From assembly GCF_003233655.1 (NCBI RefSeq), contig NZ_CP029830.1:206001-270000 (forward strand): 64,000 bases of DNA. Direction: 5' to 3'. The first letter of the stretch is position 1. Each line of letters opens with the position of its first letter. The notes beneath the pieces are model-generated. The model had not been told where the DNA came from, searched no databases, and saw nothing but the letters and a program-made list of their open reading frames with translations. This stretch comes from Azospirillum ramasamyi. Lineage in GTDB: Bacteria; Pseudomonadota; Alphaproteobacteria; Azospirillales; Azospirillaceae. Positions 43,361-53,154 of the stretch are shown in pieces. A program made the translations under genes and the position numbers.

Positions 43361-45865
43361 ATGGCAACGAACCCCGTCGATATGACCTTCGTCGTCAACG
43401 CCTCGGGTGTGGCTGCCGGAGGAGTCTGGCCGCACTTCAAGTTTCTCGTCGACGGCGTCGCCGTCGGCCAGGCGACGGTCAATTCCACCAGCGCTGGCAA
43501 GTACAGCTTCACCACCAAGGTGGCGCCGGACGCCGCGCACAAGGTTCAGGTGGTGTATGACAACGACTGGCTGCCCACCGACAAGGCCGGCATGTACCGC
43601 GACCTGATCGTCAGGTCGATCGAAGTCAACGGCAAGACCATCGCTTCCAACAGCTCGACGGTCTCCTACATTGCCGACGGCCAGGGTACTCTGGCCGGCC
43701 GCGAACTCATGTCCTGGAGCGGCTCGCTCGACTTCAACATGTCCAAGGACGTGTTCGCCGGCGCCGGCGGGACCCCGACCATCCCGACCCCCCCGACCAC
43801 CAGCGTCACGCCGATCGTCGTGAACGCCTACGGCACCGCGGCCGGCGGCGTGAACGCCCATTTCAAGGTGATGGTCGACGGCCAGGTGATCGGTGAAGCC
43901 ACCGCCGGCACCGCCGCGAAGGACTTCACCTTCAACGCCAACGTCAGCGCCGACATGGCCCACAAGGTCCAGATCCAGTACGTCAACGATGCGGTGGTCA
44001 ACGGCGCCGACCGCAACCTGTACGTCAACAAGATCACCATCGGCGGCCACGCCGTCGCCCCGACCGACAAGATCGTGACGATCGACAAGGGTCCGCTGGA
44101 CGGCAAGGATGTCATCGCCGGCCAGAAGGGGATGTGGTGGAACAGCACCATGGAGGTGCAGGCCGACAAGTCCTGGTTCGCCGGGGCCACCACGCCGACC
44201 AACCCCACCAACCCCACCAACCCGTCGCAGCCGAGCCTGTCGGTCAGCAACGTGACGGTCACCGAGCCGACCGGCACCAGCACCTCCGGCGGCATTGAAG
44301 GCTTCCTGAGCACCCGGGGCAACCAGATCGTCGACGAGGCCGGCAACACGGTCCGCCTCACCGGCGTCAACTGGTTCGGCGGCGAGGGCTACAACTACGT
44401 CCCCGCCGGCCTGTGGGCCGACAGCTACCAGGGCCACCTGGATAAGATGAAGTCGGTCGGCTTCAACACCATCCGCCTGACCATGTCGGACGAGATGTTC
44501 ACCAGCGAGGCCGTCACCAACGGCATCAACTATGCGCTGAACCCGGATCTGGTCGGCCTGACCCGTCTGCAGGTGTATGACAAGGTCATCGATTATGCCG
44601 GCAAGCTGGGCATGAAGGTGATCCTCGACCACCACCGCAACGACGGCGGCGCCGGCACCAACGAACACGGGCTGTGGTACACCAGCCGGTTCCCGGAATC
44701 GACGGTGATCGAGAACTGGAAGATGCTGGCCCAGCGCTATGCCGGCAACGAGACCGTCATCGGCGCCGACCTGCACAATGAGCCGAGCATCACGGCCACC
44801 TGGGGCGGTCACCCCTCCACCGACTGGGCCTCGGCCGCCGAGCGCATCGGCAACGCCATCCAGTCCGTGAACAAGGATTGGCTGCTGTTCGTCGAAGGCA
44901 CGGAATGGAGCAGCACGCTGGCCGGTGCGCAGTCCCGCCCGATCGTGTTCGACACCCCCAACAAGCTCGTCTACTCGCCGCACGCCTACGGCCACAGCGT
45001 CTACAACTTCAGCTGGCTGCAGGATCCGGCCTACCCGAACAACCTGCCGGCCCAGTATGACAAGATGTGGGGCTACCTCTACAAGAACCAGACCGCGCCG
45101 ATCCTGCTCGGCGAATGGGGCGGCCTGTTCAACAGCACGGCCGAACAGACCTGGGCCCGGACGATGGGCAAGTACCTGAACGGCGACTGGAACCTGGACG
45201 GCAAGAGCGACATCCCCGCCGGCGACAAGGGCATGAGCTGGACCTACTGGGCCTGGACGCCGGAATCGCATGACGTGGGCGGCATCCTGATGGACGACTA
45301 CAAGACCATCAACCAGTCCAAGATCAACCTGATCAAGCCGGCCATGGAAGGCGCGATCTTCGACACGCCGACCACCGTCGCGAACAGCGTCAACGCCACC
45401 TTCACGGTGAAGCTGTCGGCGGCCTCCAGCACCCCGGTCACGGTGGACTACACCACGGTGGACGGCACGGCCAAGGCCGGTTCGGACTACACCGCCACCA
45501 GCGGCAAGCTGACCTTCGCCGCCGGCGAGACCAGCAAGACCGTCTCGGTCAAGGTGCTGAGCGACAGCGTGACGGAAGGCAACGAGACCTTCAGCCTGAA
45601 GATCTCCAACGCGACCGCCGCGACCATCGCCAACGCCAACGGCACCGGCACGATCATCGACGCCGCCGCCAAGGCCGCCGCCGCCTCGCTGGGCTCGGCC
45701 GACCTGCTGGCCCACACGATGAGCGCCACCGGCAGCGCCGCCGCCGACATGCCGACGGCCTCGATCGCCAGCATCGACAGCGCGGCCAGCGACCTGTCGC
45801 ACGCCGCCTACGACACCGGCTACCACGGCATGGAGTGGCATGACCCGATGGCGCACGCCGCCTAA
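43361..45865 (+). CDS. Modular GH5 glycanase with two carbohydrate-binding modules and a Calx-beta domain
   Basis: An 834-residue protein with no N-terminal signal peptide. Residues 4-133 and 145-280 are two copies of a calcium-dependent xylan-binding-type module (NASGVAAGGVWPHFKFLVDG / NAYGTAAGGVNAHFKVMVDG). An NPTNPTNP linker leads to the GH5 barrel, with GVNWFGGEGYNY, the acid/base Glu474 in DLHNEPS and the nucleophile Glu585 in LLGEWGG. A Calx-beta-like domain (DYTTVDGTAKAGSDYTATSG) follows. The absence of a signal and the C-terminal Calx-beta and Ala/Ser-rich tail suggest type I secretion. Substrate is uncertain: own polysaccharide or plant beta-glucan. Confidence 0.88.
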   Translation: MATNPVDMTFVVNASGVAAGGVWPHFKFLVDGVAVGQATVNSTSAGKYSFTTKVAPDAAHKVQVVYDNDWLPTDKAGMYRDLIVRSIEVNGKTIASNSSTVSYIADGQGTLAGRELMSWSGSLDFNMSKDVFAGAGGTPTIPTPPTTSVTPIVVNAYGTAAGGVNAHFKVMVDGQVIGEATAGTAAKDFTFNANVSADMAHKVQIQYVNDAVVNGADRNLYVNKITIGGHAVAPTDKIVTIDKGPLDGKDVIAGQKGMWWNSTMEVQADKSWFAGATTPTNPTNPTNPSQPSLSVSNVTVTEPTGTSTSGGIEGFLSTRGNQIVDEAGNTVRLTGVNWFGGEGYNYVPAGLWADSYQGHLDKMKSVGFNTIRLTMSDEMFTSEAVTNGINYALNPDLVGLTRLQVYDKVIDYAGKLGMKVILDHHRNDGGAGTNEHGLWYTSRFPESTVIENWKMLAQRYAGNETVIGADLHNEPSITATWGGHPSTDWASAAERIGNAIQSVNKDWLLFVEGTEWSSTLAGAQSRPIVFDTPNKLVYSPHAYGHSVYNFSWLQDPAYPNNLPAQYDKMWGYLYKNQTAPILLGEWGGLFNSTAEQTWARTMGKYLNGDWNLDGKSDIPAGDKGMSWTYWAWTPESHDVGGILMDDYKTINQSKINLIKPAMEGAIFDTPTTVANSVNATFTVKLSAASSTPVTVDYTTVDGTAKAGSDYTATSGKLTFAAGETSKTVSVKVLSDSVTEGNETFSLKISNATAATIANANGTGTIIDAAAKAAAASLGSADLLAHTMSATGSAAADMPTASIASIDSAASDLSHAAYDTGYHGMEWHDPMAHAA

Positions 45866-45895
45866 GGGTTCATCCTTCCACACCGGCAAGGTGAC

Positions 45896-45930
45896 GGAAA
45901 AGGGTCGGCAGCCACGCTGCCGGCCCTTTC
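45896..45930. terminator. Bidirectional terminator
   Basis: GAAAAGGGTCGGCAGC-CAC-GCTGCCGGCCCTTTC forms a near-perfect stem with A- and T-rich flanks, ending both the GH5 gene (plus) and the acetyltransferase gene (minus). Confidence 0.88.
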
Positions 45931-45952
45931 GCCGTTGCGCCGTTCCGTGCCT

Positions 45953-46600
45953 TCAACCGGGAACCGGCGAAGCGGCGGATGTCGCCGCCACGACGGACGG
46001 GCCGCCGACCGGCGCCGGGTGCGGGATGTCCGGAATGGTGACCTCGGCCACCGCCTTGCCCGGATTGCCGGCGACGACGGTGCGCCGCGGCATCGGCTTG
46101 GTGACGACGGATGATGCGGCGACGATGCATTCGTCGCCGATGGGCACGCCGATCACCACCGCATGCGGTCCGACCCAGACGCCGTCGCCCAGCGACGGGT
46201 AATGGGTCACCCGCCCGCCGGGAAGCAGGTCGTCCTTCTGGCCCAGCGTGACGCCGTGGAACAGGGTGACGTTGGCGCCGATGCGGGCGTTGGCGTTCAC
46301 CACCAGCCCCCAGCCGTGCAGGATGCGCAGGCCGGGCCCGACCTCGGTTTCCCAGGGCAGGTCCATGGCGGCGGAATGCTGGGTCCAGCGGTGCAGCAGC
46401 CGGCAGGCGGCCAGCAGCGGCTTGCGCAGCGGCCCGGACATCCGGTTCGCCGCCTGGCAGCTGCGCAGGGTGAAGGTCACCCGGAACATGCGGTTGCCGG
46501 CCAGCAGTTTCAGCACCGCCCCGAGGCCGGAGCCGCCGCCGTAGCGGACGGCATCCGCCGCGACGGTCTGCCGATAGGTGTAGCGGGGAGCGTCCTGCAT
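45953..46600 (-). CDS. Left-handed beta-helix O-acetyltransferase (serine acetyltransferase-like)
   Basis: A protein of 215 residues. The C-terminal half has hexapeptide repeats (GWGLVVNANARIGANVTLFHGVTLG, SLGDGVWVGPHAVVIGVPIGDECIVAASSVVTK) with the catalytic His in LFHGVTLG, as in CysE-type and sugar O-acetyltransferases. It probably acetylates a polysaccharide sugar. ATG at 46600 has GGGAGGA upstream; an alternative ATG at 46636 overlaps the flippase stop by 4 bp but lacks a ribosome-binding site. It is co-transcribed with the flippase. Confidence 0.82.
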   Translation of the reverse strand: MQDAPRYTYRQTVAADAVRYGGGSGLGAVLKLLAGNRMFRVTFTLRSCQAANRMSGPLRKPLLAACRLLHRWTQHSAAMDLPWETEVGPGLRILHGWGLVVNANARIGANVTLFHGVTLGQKDDLLPGGRVTHYPSLGDGVWVGPHAVVIGVPIGDECIVAASSVVTKPMPRRTVVAGNPGKAVAEVTIPDIPHPAPVGGPSVVAATSAASPVPG

Positions 46601-46632
46601 CGCGGTGTGATCCTCCCGGGGGTCAAGCGTCG

Positions 46633-48123
46633 TCATGCCGTCTGCGGACGGCGAAGAAACCGGCCGGCGATGCGGAACAGCATCGCGCGGTCGCTCTTGC
46701 CGAAGCTCGGCCCGAACAGGACGACGACGGCGAACAGCATGGTCAGGCCGACCTTGGCGGCGGTGTAGGTCGGGTTCACCTCGAACCCGAACAGTGCAAA
46801 CCCGGCCAGATAGGCGACGGCGCCGGGGGCCAGGATGCCCAGGATGCGGAGCACGCTCAGCGGCGGCTCCTTCGGACTGAGGCGGCGGCACAGCGTCTCG
46901 GTGGCGCCGAGCATCACCAGCTCGCGCCCCAGCACGCCGATGGCGCCGCCCATCAGGCCGAGCGGCCCCAGCGTGACCGCCATGATCAGCGTGCCGACCG
47001 CCAGCCCGCCCAGCGAGATCGCCGGCAGCACGCCCACCTTCTTGGTCTTCACCAGCCCGATCTCGGCATGCATGCGGACGCCGTGAACCACATAGGCCAG
47101 CACCAGCAGCGGCATGCAGGGCAGCACCGTCTCGTATTCGCTGGAGGCGATCAGCCACAGCACCTCCGGCGCGGTCAGCGCCATGCCCAGCGCCGCGGCC
47201 GACAGCAGGACGACGAACAGGTAGAAGACGAATTCCGACTGTTCCCGGCTGGCGGCGCCGTCGCCGGCATCATGTTGCGCCTCGATCCGGCTGACCGACC
47301 AGATCTGCAGGAAGGACGCGGTCAGGAACATGTAGAGCATGGTGGCGAGCCGCAGCCCGAAGGACAGCACGCCGACCGCCGCCACGCCCATCAGCAGGTT
47401 GACCAGATAGCGCATGGCGAACTGGTTGCCCATGTCCAGCATGGTCTGCGGCATGAAGGGCAGGCCCAGCGCCGCCACCCGTTTCAGCAGCCCGAAGGAG
47501 AAGCCCAGGCCGTTCGCCACCAGGATCGCCACGGTCAGACCGATGCCCAGCCCGACGAAGGTGATGGCATTGGCAAGGAAGATGCCGGTCACCCCGAGAT
47601 CCATCCAGAGCAGGAAGCTGAGGTTGAGGCCGATCAGCCCGACCGCCTTGCCGACGGAAATCAGCAGGCAGGTGCCCGACCGTTTGTGGACCCGGTAATA
47701 GGCCAGGGCCAGTTCGAACACCGCGCTGAAGGCGATGCCGGCGAAGGCGATGGCGATGATCCGTCCCTGCTCCCGGCTGCCGAACAGCAGCTCGCTGGCG
47801 GCCCAGCCGGCCGGCAGCGCCACCGCCAGCAGGGCCAGCGTGGCGGTCCACAGCCCGATCATCGTCGTGCTGACCACGCGGGACCGCCCGCGCTCGTCCG
47901 GATGCTCGAAATAGACGACGGTGAAGGCGTTGATCATTCCGATCATCAGCATGACGGCGACGATGTCGCCCACGACGCTGATCAGGGCGTAGACGCCGAA
48001 CTCCGCCGGCGAAAGGACCTTGGCATAGAGCGGCAGCAGAAGCAGTCCCGCGGCGCGGTTGACCACATTCGCCACCATGAACATCCAGCCATGCTTGATG
48101 ATGGTGCCAGCTTCGAGAGCCAT
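46633..48123 (-). CDS. Wzx-like polysaccharide flippase
   Basis: A membrane protein of 496 residues with about 12-14 hydrophobic helices and the MVANVVNRAAGLLLLPLYAKVLSPAEFGVYALI start typical of MATE/PST-type lipid-linked oligosaccharide exporters. It would flip undecaprenyl-linked repeat units to the periplasm for the polymerase encoded at 50697. It is divergent from the initiating transferase gene across an 850-bp regulatory gap and followed directly by the acetyltransferase. Confidence 0.85.
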   Translation of the reverse strand: MALEAGTIIKHGWMFMVANVVNRAAGLLLLPLYAKVLSPAEFGVYALISVVGDIVAVMLMIGMINAFTVVYFEHPDERGRSRVVSTTMIGLWTATLALLAVALPAGWAASELLFGSREQGRIIAIAFAGIAFSAVFELALAYYRVHKRSGTCLLISVGKAVGLIGLNLSFLLWMDLGVTGIFLANAITFVGLGIGLTVAILVANGLGFSFGLLKRVAALGLPFMPQTMLDMGNQFAMRYLVNLLMGVAAVGVLSFGLRLATMLYMFLTASFLQIWSVSRIEAQHDAGDGAASREQSEFVFYLFVVLLSAAALGMALTAPEVLWLIASSEYETVLPCMPLLVLAYVVHGVRMHAEIGLVKTKKVGVLPAISLGGLAVGTLIMAVTLGPLGLMGGAIGVLGRELVMLGATETLCRRLSPKEPPLSVLRILGILAPGAVAYLAGFALFGFEVNPTYTAAKVGLTMLFAVVVLFGPSFGKSDRAMLFRIAGRFLRRPQTA

Positions 48124-48973
48124 CCGCTTTCCTTCGCCCCCTGTTACCCACCGTCCCTTCCCGGTCCCGCCCGCCCCGCTCCCGCTCGGGATGGGGTCGC
48201 GGCGTCCGGTGCATCACGCAGGCGCATAACGGGTATGGAGCGCGGGAAAGGATCGCGCCAAATCTCGGCGGCGGTCTGGAAAGCGTCAATTCGGCCTTGA
48301 AGCGACGGCGGCACTCTTCGGTGCTAGTCACCCCGGCTCCGATCGGTGGCCCCGGCAGAGGAACAGGACCTTCCGATTAGGCTTTCCGGCGGACTGGCAA
48401 ACTGCCTCCTACGCCCCTCACCACGCAAGGGAGCGTTGGAGCCTCGCCTTCGCTCGGAATTGCCGCCCGCCCTCCATCGGTAAGGCCGGGCGGATCCCCC
48501 TCCCCACAAGTTTGGCGACAACGCCATTACGCGCGGCGCGGATCAGACCGGACGAGGGAGGAGATCCCGCGCCTCTACCCATAATTCGCGGTTAGTCCAG
48601 GTGTCTACGGGGGAGCGGCACCACCTTGCCTTTACTCCGAAACGCTATCCCTGACGGGTACGGCATCCAAAAGTATCCCCATTAATATTCGAGCGTGCGC
48701 CCCCTTTGAAGCTCCCGTGGTATCGCGGACGCGAAATCAACGTCCGTATGCACTGTTGCCGCCTGCGGCTCCTCATCCTAATTCGTCCTCAACCAACCGC
48801 GGATCGGCTGACAAAAAACATGAAAGAGCGATCTTTACACAAATGCGTCGCGGGTGAATTCGCGGCGCAGCGCGGTAAAGACCGGCCGTTACCAAAGAGA
48901 CGCTGATGACGAGCGACCACCCGCACGAATTGTCGTGCGGCAGCTGGCATTCCCTTCAACCACGGGACCTGCG
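48124..48973. other. Long divergent regulatory region, no supported gene
   Basis: 850 bp between the flippase (minus) and the initiating transferase (plus). Small frames such as one at 48706-48906 lack ribosome-binding sites and are Arg-rich without family resemblance. Around 48640-48850 the G+C drops, the usual look of a promoter region. I found no clear terminator or repeated site. Confidence 0.5.
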
Positions 48974-50425
48974 ATGAGCAAACTGGACCCAGAAGCCGTC
49001 ATTGATATGACCTCGGCAAAGAAGGCGACGTTCCCGACGATCGCCCCCGGGCTGTTACTGGCACTCTCCGATGGCCTCGTCCTCGCCCTGGTGGGTTGGA
49101 CGCTCAACCATTTCTTCGCCACCGATGCGCTGAGCGATCCGGTGCAGGCCGCCGCCTGGCAGCGGTCGCTGGTCACCGGGCTTATGCTGGTGCCGCTGGT
49201 GAAGTCGGTGTTCGGCATCTACACCCTCGGCCGCTTCGACTACCTGGAACGGACGAGGCGGACCTTCCAGGCGGCCTTCCTGTGCTGCGCCGTCCTGGCC
49301 GTCCCCTTCATCGTGATGGAAGGCTTCCGCTCCTTCTTCGTGGAGGCGCTGTCGATCGCCCTGCTCGGCTTCGCCGTCACCTATGTGGCGGACCTGCTGC
49401 TGATCCAGGGGCTGCTGTCCAGCGCGCTGGACTGGCGCACGCCGGTGATGATCGTCGGCGCCGGCCCGCAGGGCGCCGCCATCGCCGAGAAGCTGCAGCG
49501 CCTGCCCTGGCTCGGCATGCGTCCGGTCGGCTTCGTCGACGACGACGACAGCCTCTGGCAGACCCGCGTCGCCGGCCTGCCGGTGATGGGTCCGGTCGAA
49601 CTGCTGTCCAAGTCGCCCGCCATCGCCCGCCAGGCCAGCGCCGCCATCGTCGCCGACATGGCCCGCCACGGCAGCGACCTGACCGGCCTGGTGCGCACCC
49701 TGCCCTTCCGCCAGGTCTATTGCGTGCTGGGCGAGGGCAACGTCAGCGCCGTCGACGCGACCTATCACAACCTGCACGGCTCGCTGGCCCTGCGCGTCAG
49801 CGTCCGCCCGCCGACCGGCTATCTGCGCATCCGCCGCGCCATGGACATCGTGCTGTCGGCGATCCTGCTGGTCCTTGTGGCGCCGCTGATGCTGGGCCTC
49901 GCCGTCGCCATCAAGCTGGACAGCCCCGGCCCGGTGATGTTCCGCCAGAAGCGCTGGGCCGGCGGCAAGCAGACCTTCGACCTGCTGAAGTTCCGCTCCA
50001 TGCATGTCGACGCCGAGGAACAGCTTCAGCAACTGCTGGAGAACGACCCGGTCGCCCGCGAAGAGTACATGACCTACCACAAGCTGACGGTCGATCCGCG
50101 CATCACCCCGCTCGGCCGCTTCCTGCGCAAGACCTCGCTCGACGAGCTGCCGCAGCTGTGGAACATCCTGATGGGCGACATGAGCCTGATCGGCCCGCGC
50201 GCCTACATGCCCAAGGAACTGCCGGAGGTGGGTGACTCCGCCGCGGTGATCGGCACCGTCCGTCCCGGACTGACCGGCTACTGGCAGGTGTCCGGCCGCC
50301 ACCGCACCACCTTCCAGGAGCGGGTCGCCATGGACGTCTTCTACGTGCGCAACTGCGGCCTGCTGTTCGACTTCTTCATCCTCTGCAAGACCGCGGTGAT
50401 GGTGCTGAAGGGCGACGGCTCGTAA
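48974..50425 (+). CDS. WbaP/ExoY-type undecaprenyl-phosphate sugar-1-phosphate transferase
   Basis: A protein of 483 residues that starts polysaccharide assembly by moving a hexose-1-phosphate from UDP-sugar onto undecaprenyl phosphate. The N-terminal part has four or five membrane helices, followed by a Rossmann-like segment ([17 protein letters not shown]). The catalytic C-terminal domain has a membrane helix, [44 protein letters not shown] and [13 protein letters not shown]. The Shine-Dalgarno sequence is weak, and the family sequence begins at this ATG. A strong terminator follows. Confidence 0.93.
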   Translation: MSKLDPEAVIDMTSAKKATFPTIAPGLLLALSDGLVLALVGWTLNHFFATDALSDPVQAAAWQRSLVTGLMLVPLVKSVFGIYTLGRFDYLERTRRTFQAAFLCCAVLAVPFIVMEGFRSFFVEALSIALLGFAVTYVADLLLIQGLLSSALDWRTPVMIVGAGPQGAAIAEKLQRLPWLGMRPVGFVDDDDSLWQTRVAGLPVMGPVELLSKSPAIARQASAAIVADMARHGSDLTGLVRTLPFRQVYCVLGEGNVSAVDATYHNLHGSLALRVSVRPPTGYLRIRRAMDIVLSAILLVLVAPLMLGLAVAIKLDSPGPVMFRQKRWAGGKQTFDLLKFRSMHVDAEEQLQQLLENDPVAREEYMTYHKLTVDPRITPLGRFLRKTSLDELPQLWNILMGDMSLIGPRAYMPKELPEVGDSAAVIGTVRPGLTGYWQVSGRHRTTFQERVAMDVFYVRNCGLLFDFFILCKTAVMVLKGDGS

Positions 50426-50457
50426 CGCCGCCGACATACCGGACCGAATGCCAGCCG

Positions 50458-50490
50458 GACCCCCGCGCCGCCCGCGCGGGGGTCTTTTTT
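50458..50490 (+). terminator. Intrinsic terminator after the initiating transferase
   Basis: GACCCCCGCGC / GCGCGGGGGTC forms a compact stem followed by TTTTTT. Confidence 0.92.
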
Positions 50491-50696
50491 CATCCATGCC
50501 CGGCAGTTCCGGAAATTGCTTAGGAGCCATTCCCTTTTTCGGGCGGTAACGGGAGAGGGAAACGCGATTCCGGCTACTCCTTTCGGGCGCGGCCTCCTTC
50601 GGTCTAATGCCACCGCCCGGCTACGAGATGAGGGGTGGCAACCGCATCTTCAGTGCTGCAAAGCCGAACCCGGTACGGCAGCCTAAGGGAAAGCCG

Positions 50697-52025
50697 ATGA
50701 AAATCCTCGATTTTCTGGAAAAAAGCATCGCCGTCATCGGCATCATCGCCTTCGGGGGCTCGGTGCTTCCGCTGATGCTGACCGGCGGCGACCCGGTGGC
50801 CGGCGACCTGGATGCCGCCGGCGTCACGATCTTCTACGGCGGCATCTATGTCCTGCTGCTCGCCGCGATCGCGCTGAGGCCGGCGATCGCCTTCCAGATT
50901 CCCTTCGCCAGCCCGGCGCTGACGGCGCTGATCGCCTTCGCTTTCCTGACCGCGTTGTGGTCGCTGTTCCCCGACGTGACGCTGCGCCGCTCCATCGCCT
51001 TCCTGTTCACCACGGTGTTCGGCATCTGGCTCGGCCTGCGGTTCCGCTTCCCGGAGATCATGCGGCTGATCGTGGTCGGGCTTTCGACGCTGATGTTCGT
51101 CTCCTACTTCATGATCTTCGCGATGCCGGAGATCGGGCTGGACAGCGCCCAGCATGTCGGCGCCTGGAAGGGCGTGTTCTTCCAGAAGAACGTGACCGGC
51201 CGCATGATGGTCTGGCTGATCCTGGCCCTGGTCTGGCTGGACTGGCAGAAGGAACAGAGCCGCTGGGTCACCCGGCCGCTGATGATCCTGGCGATGCTGC
51301 TGATCGTCATGAGCCAGTCGGGCACCGGCCTGATCACCTCCGTCCTGGTTTCGGTGGCGCTGCTGTCCACCACCATGCTGCGCGGCAGCATCCGCAACTT
51401 CGTTCCCACCATGGCCCTGCTGGCGGCGCTGCTGGTCATCATGGTCACGGCGGGCGCCACCTTCTGGTACGACCTGCTCTACGCGCTGGGCCGCGATCCC
51501 ACCATGACCGGACGCACCGTCCTGTGGGAGCACATCGTCCATTCCGTCGGCGAGCGTCCGCTGCTGGGTTACGGCTATGCCGCCTACTGGTTCGGCTTCA
51601 ACGGCCCGGGGTCCAGCTTCACCCGCGACTGGGGCATCACCTCCGCCCACAGCGGCTGGCTGGAGCTGATGCTCGACCTCGGGCTGGTGGGCGTGGCGCT
51701 GGTTCTGGTGCTGCTCAGCCGCCTGCTGTTCCAGGGCTTCTTCGCCGCCCGCTACGGCAACAGCCGGCCCGAGGCCGCCTGGGCCTTCGCCGTCGGCTGC
51801 GCCATGCTGGCGGTGTCGGTGTCGGAGAGCGTGTTCGCCGAGCGCCATTCCATGAACTGGGTGATCGGCACCATCGCCGTGGTCCGTCTGATCCAGCAGA
51901 GCCGCTGGCAGCGGATGCTGAACGCCCGCGCCGAGGAACAGGCCCGACTGCGCCGGCACGCCCCGGCCGGGATGCCCGCCTCGGGCATGGGTCCGGCCTA
52001 TGCCGGCCAGAGCCGCGGGCTCTGA
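50697..52025 (+). CDS. O-antigen ligase / Wzy-type polymerase
   Basis: A membrane protein of 442 residues with about ten or more helices and a large loop. The O-antigen-ligase domain is recognisable from GVFFQKNVTGRMM, TGRTVLWEHIVHSVGERPLLGYGYAAYW and TSAHSGWLELMLDLGLVG, the conserved periplasmic R/H/G-rich loop region of WaaL/Wzy enzymes. It would polymerise or transfer lipid-linked units outside the membrane. It starts 207 bp after the terminator, so it has its own promoter. ATG at 50697 follows AAGGGAAAG. Confidence 0.85.
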   Translation: MKILDFLEKSIAVIGIIAFGGSVLPLMLTGGDPVAGDLDAAGVTIFYGGIYVLLLAAIALRPAIAFQIPFASPALTALIAFAFLTALWSLFPDVTLRRSIAFLFTTVFGIWLGLRFRFPEIMRLIVVGLSTLMFVSYFMIFAMPEIGLDSAQHVGAWKGVFFQKNVTGRMMVWLILALVWLDWQKEQSRWVTRPLMILAMLLIVMSQSGTGLITSVLVSVALLSTTMLRGSIRNFVPTMALLAALLVIMVTAGATFWYDLLYALGRDPTMTGRTVLWEHIVHSVGERPLLGYGYAAYWFGFNGPGSSFTRDWGITSAHSGWLELMLDLGLVGVALVLVLLSRLLFQGFFAARYGNSRPEAAWAFAVGCAMLAVSVSESVFAERHSMNWVIGTIAVVRLIQQSRWQRMLNARAEEQARLRRHAPAGMPASGMGPAYAGQSRGL

Positions 52026-52098
52026 CCGCCGCATCCGGCCTGCACAGGGCCATGTCACCAGCGACCTTTCCCATTTTGCTTCGACCGAAGGCAGACCC

Positions 52099-53130
52099 AT
52101 GAGCCAGAACAACGAGCCGGCAAGCTTCAACCGTCCGGCGGCCGGCAAGCAAGGGGCCGGCAAGCAAATGGCCGGCGAAGACCGGGCCGGCGAACAGGCG
52201 GCGCCCAACGATCAGGTCACCGTCGTCATCCCCACGCGCAACCGGCCGGACATGGTGATGCGGGCCGTGCGCAGCGCCCTGGACCAGACCTACCGCGATC
52301 TCGACGTGATCGTGGTGATCGACGGCCCGGATCCCGCCACCGCCTCCCATCTGGCGACGCTGGCCGATCCGCGGCTGACCGTGATGGAGCTCCAGACGAA
52401 CCACGGCGCGGCGGAGGCTCGCAACATCGGCGTGCGCGCCGCGCGGGGCGGCTGGATCGCCTTCCTCGACGACGACGACCATTGGATGCCGGAGAAGGTG
52501 GAACTGCAGATGGCGGCCCGCCCGCCGGACGTCCGCTTCCCCATCATCAGCTGCCGCTGCCAGGTGGTGACCGCCCGCGGCACCTTCGCCTGGCCGCGCC
52601 GGCTGTCGACGCCCGCCGACGCCATCGGCGACTACCTGTTCGTCCGCCGCGGGCTGTTCAAGGGCGAGACCTTCGCCCCCACCACGACCCTGCTGACGCC
52701 CAAGGCGCTGCTGCTGCGCAACCCCGTTCCCAAGTCCCGTTTCGACGATTGGGAATGGCTGATCACCTGCGGCCGGATCGACGGCGTGGCGCTGATCCAT
52801 ATCCCCGACGTGATGGCGGTCCATTACACCGAGGAGAACAACCGGGTCACGCTGTCGACCTGCCACAACATCAACCACGCGCTGGAATGGGCGGAGGAGA
52901 TGCGCAACCACCTCTCCCCGCGCGCCTATGCCAGCCTTCTCCTCCAGGCGACCGGCGGCGAGCAGGCGGCACGCACCGCGGGCACCCGCTGGCGGATCCT
53001 GAACTCCGCCTTGCGCGACGGACAGCCGACGCCGATGGCGCTCGCCACCTTCACCATGCACTCGCTGATGCCGGTCGGACTGCGACGCCGGCTCCGCCAG
53101 GCCCTGTTCTCCGCGTCCGACGCCGCCTGA
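52099..53130 (+). CDS. Family 2 glycosyltransferase
   Basis: An inverting GT-A enzyme of 343 residues. After a 36-residue low-complexity start it has QVTVVIPTRNRPDMV, VVIDGPD, AAEARNIGVRAARGGWIAFLDDDDHW (the DXD region) and a late FDDWEWLITC acceptor-side motif. It would add one sugar of the repeat unit at the cytoplasmic face. The start codon is preceded by GAAGG. It is followed 24 bp later by a GT4 gene, so both are probably on the transcript that begins at the polymerase gene. Confidence 0.88.
   Translation: MSQNNEPASFNRPAAGKQGAGKQMAGEDRAGEQAAPNDQVTVVIPTRNRPDMVMRAVRSALDQTYRDLDVIVVIDGPDPATASHLATLADPRLTVMELQTNHGAAEARNIGVRAARGGWIAFLDDDDHWMPEKVELQMAARPPDVRFPIISCRCQVVTARGTFAWPRRLSTPADAIGDYLFVRRGLFKGETFAPTTTLLTPKALLLRNPVPKSRFDDWEWLITCGRIDGVALIHIPDVMAVHYTEENNRVTLSTCHNINHALEWAEEMRNHLSPRAYASLLLQATGGEQAARTAGTRWRILNSALRDGQPTPMALATFTMHSLMPVGLRRRLRQALFSASDAA
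52141..52200 (+). repeat. Four tandem 15-bp coding repeats
   Basis: Units beginning GCCGGCAAGCAA or GCCGGCGAA encode AGKQG, AGKQM, AGEDR and AGEQA in the N-terminal extension of the GT2 protein. This is a slippage-prone, disordered segment outside the catalytic fold. Confidence 0.75.
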
Positions 53131-53154
53131 GCCCGAAAAAGGACCCTGACGCCC

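Noticed and set aside
43352..45889. Minus-strand open frame of 845 codons
   Set aside because: Antisense of the GH5 gene, with Val/Gly/Asp/His-rich composition typical of a shadow.
48706..48906. Small plus-strand frame before the initiating transferase
   Set aside because: No ribosome-binding site, Arg/Leu-rich without recognisable features, in a probable promoter region.
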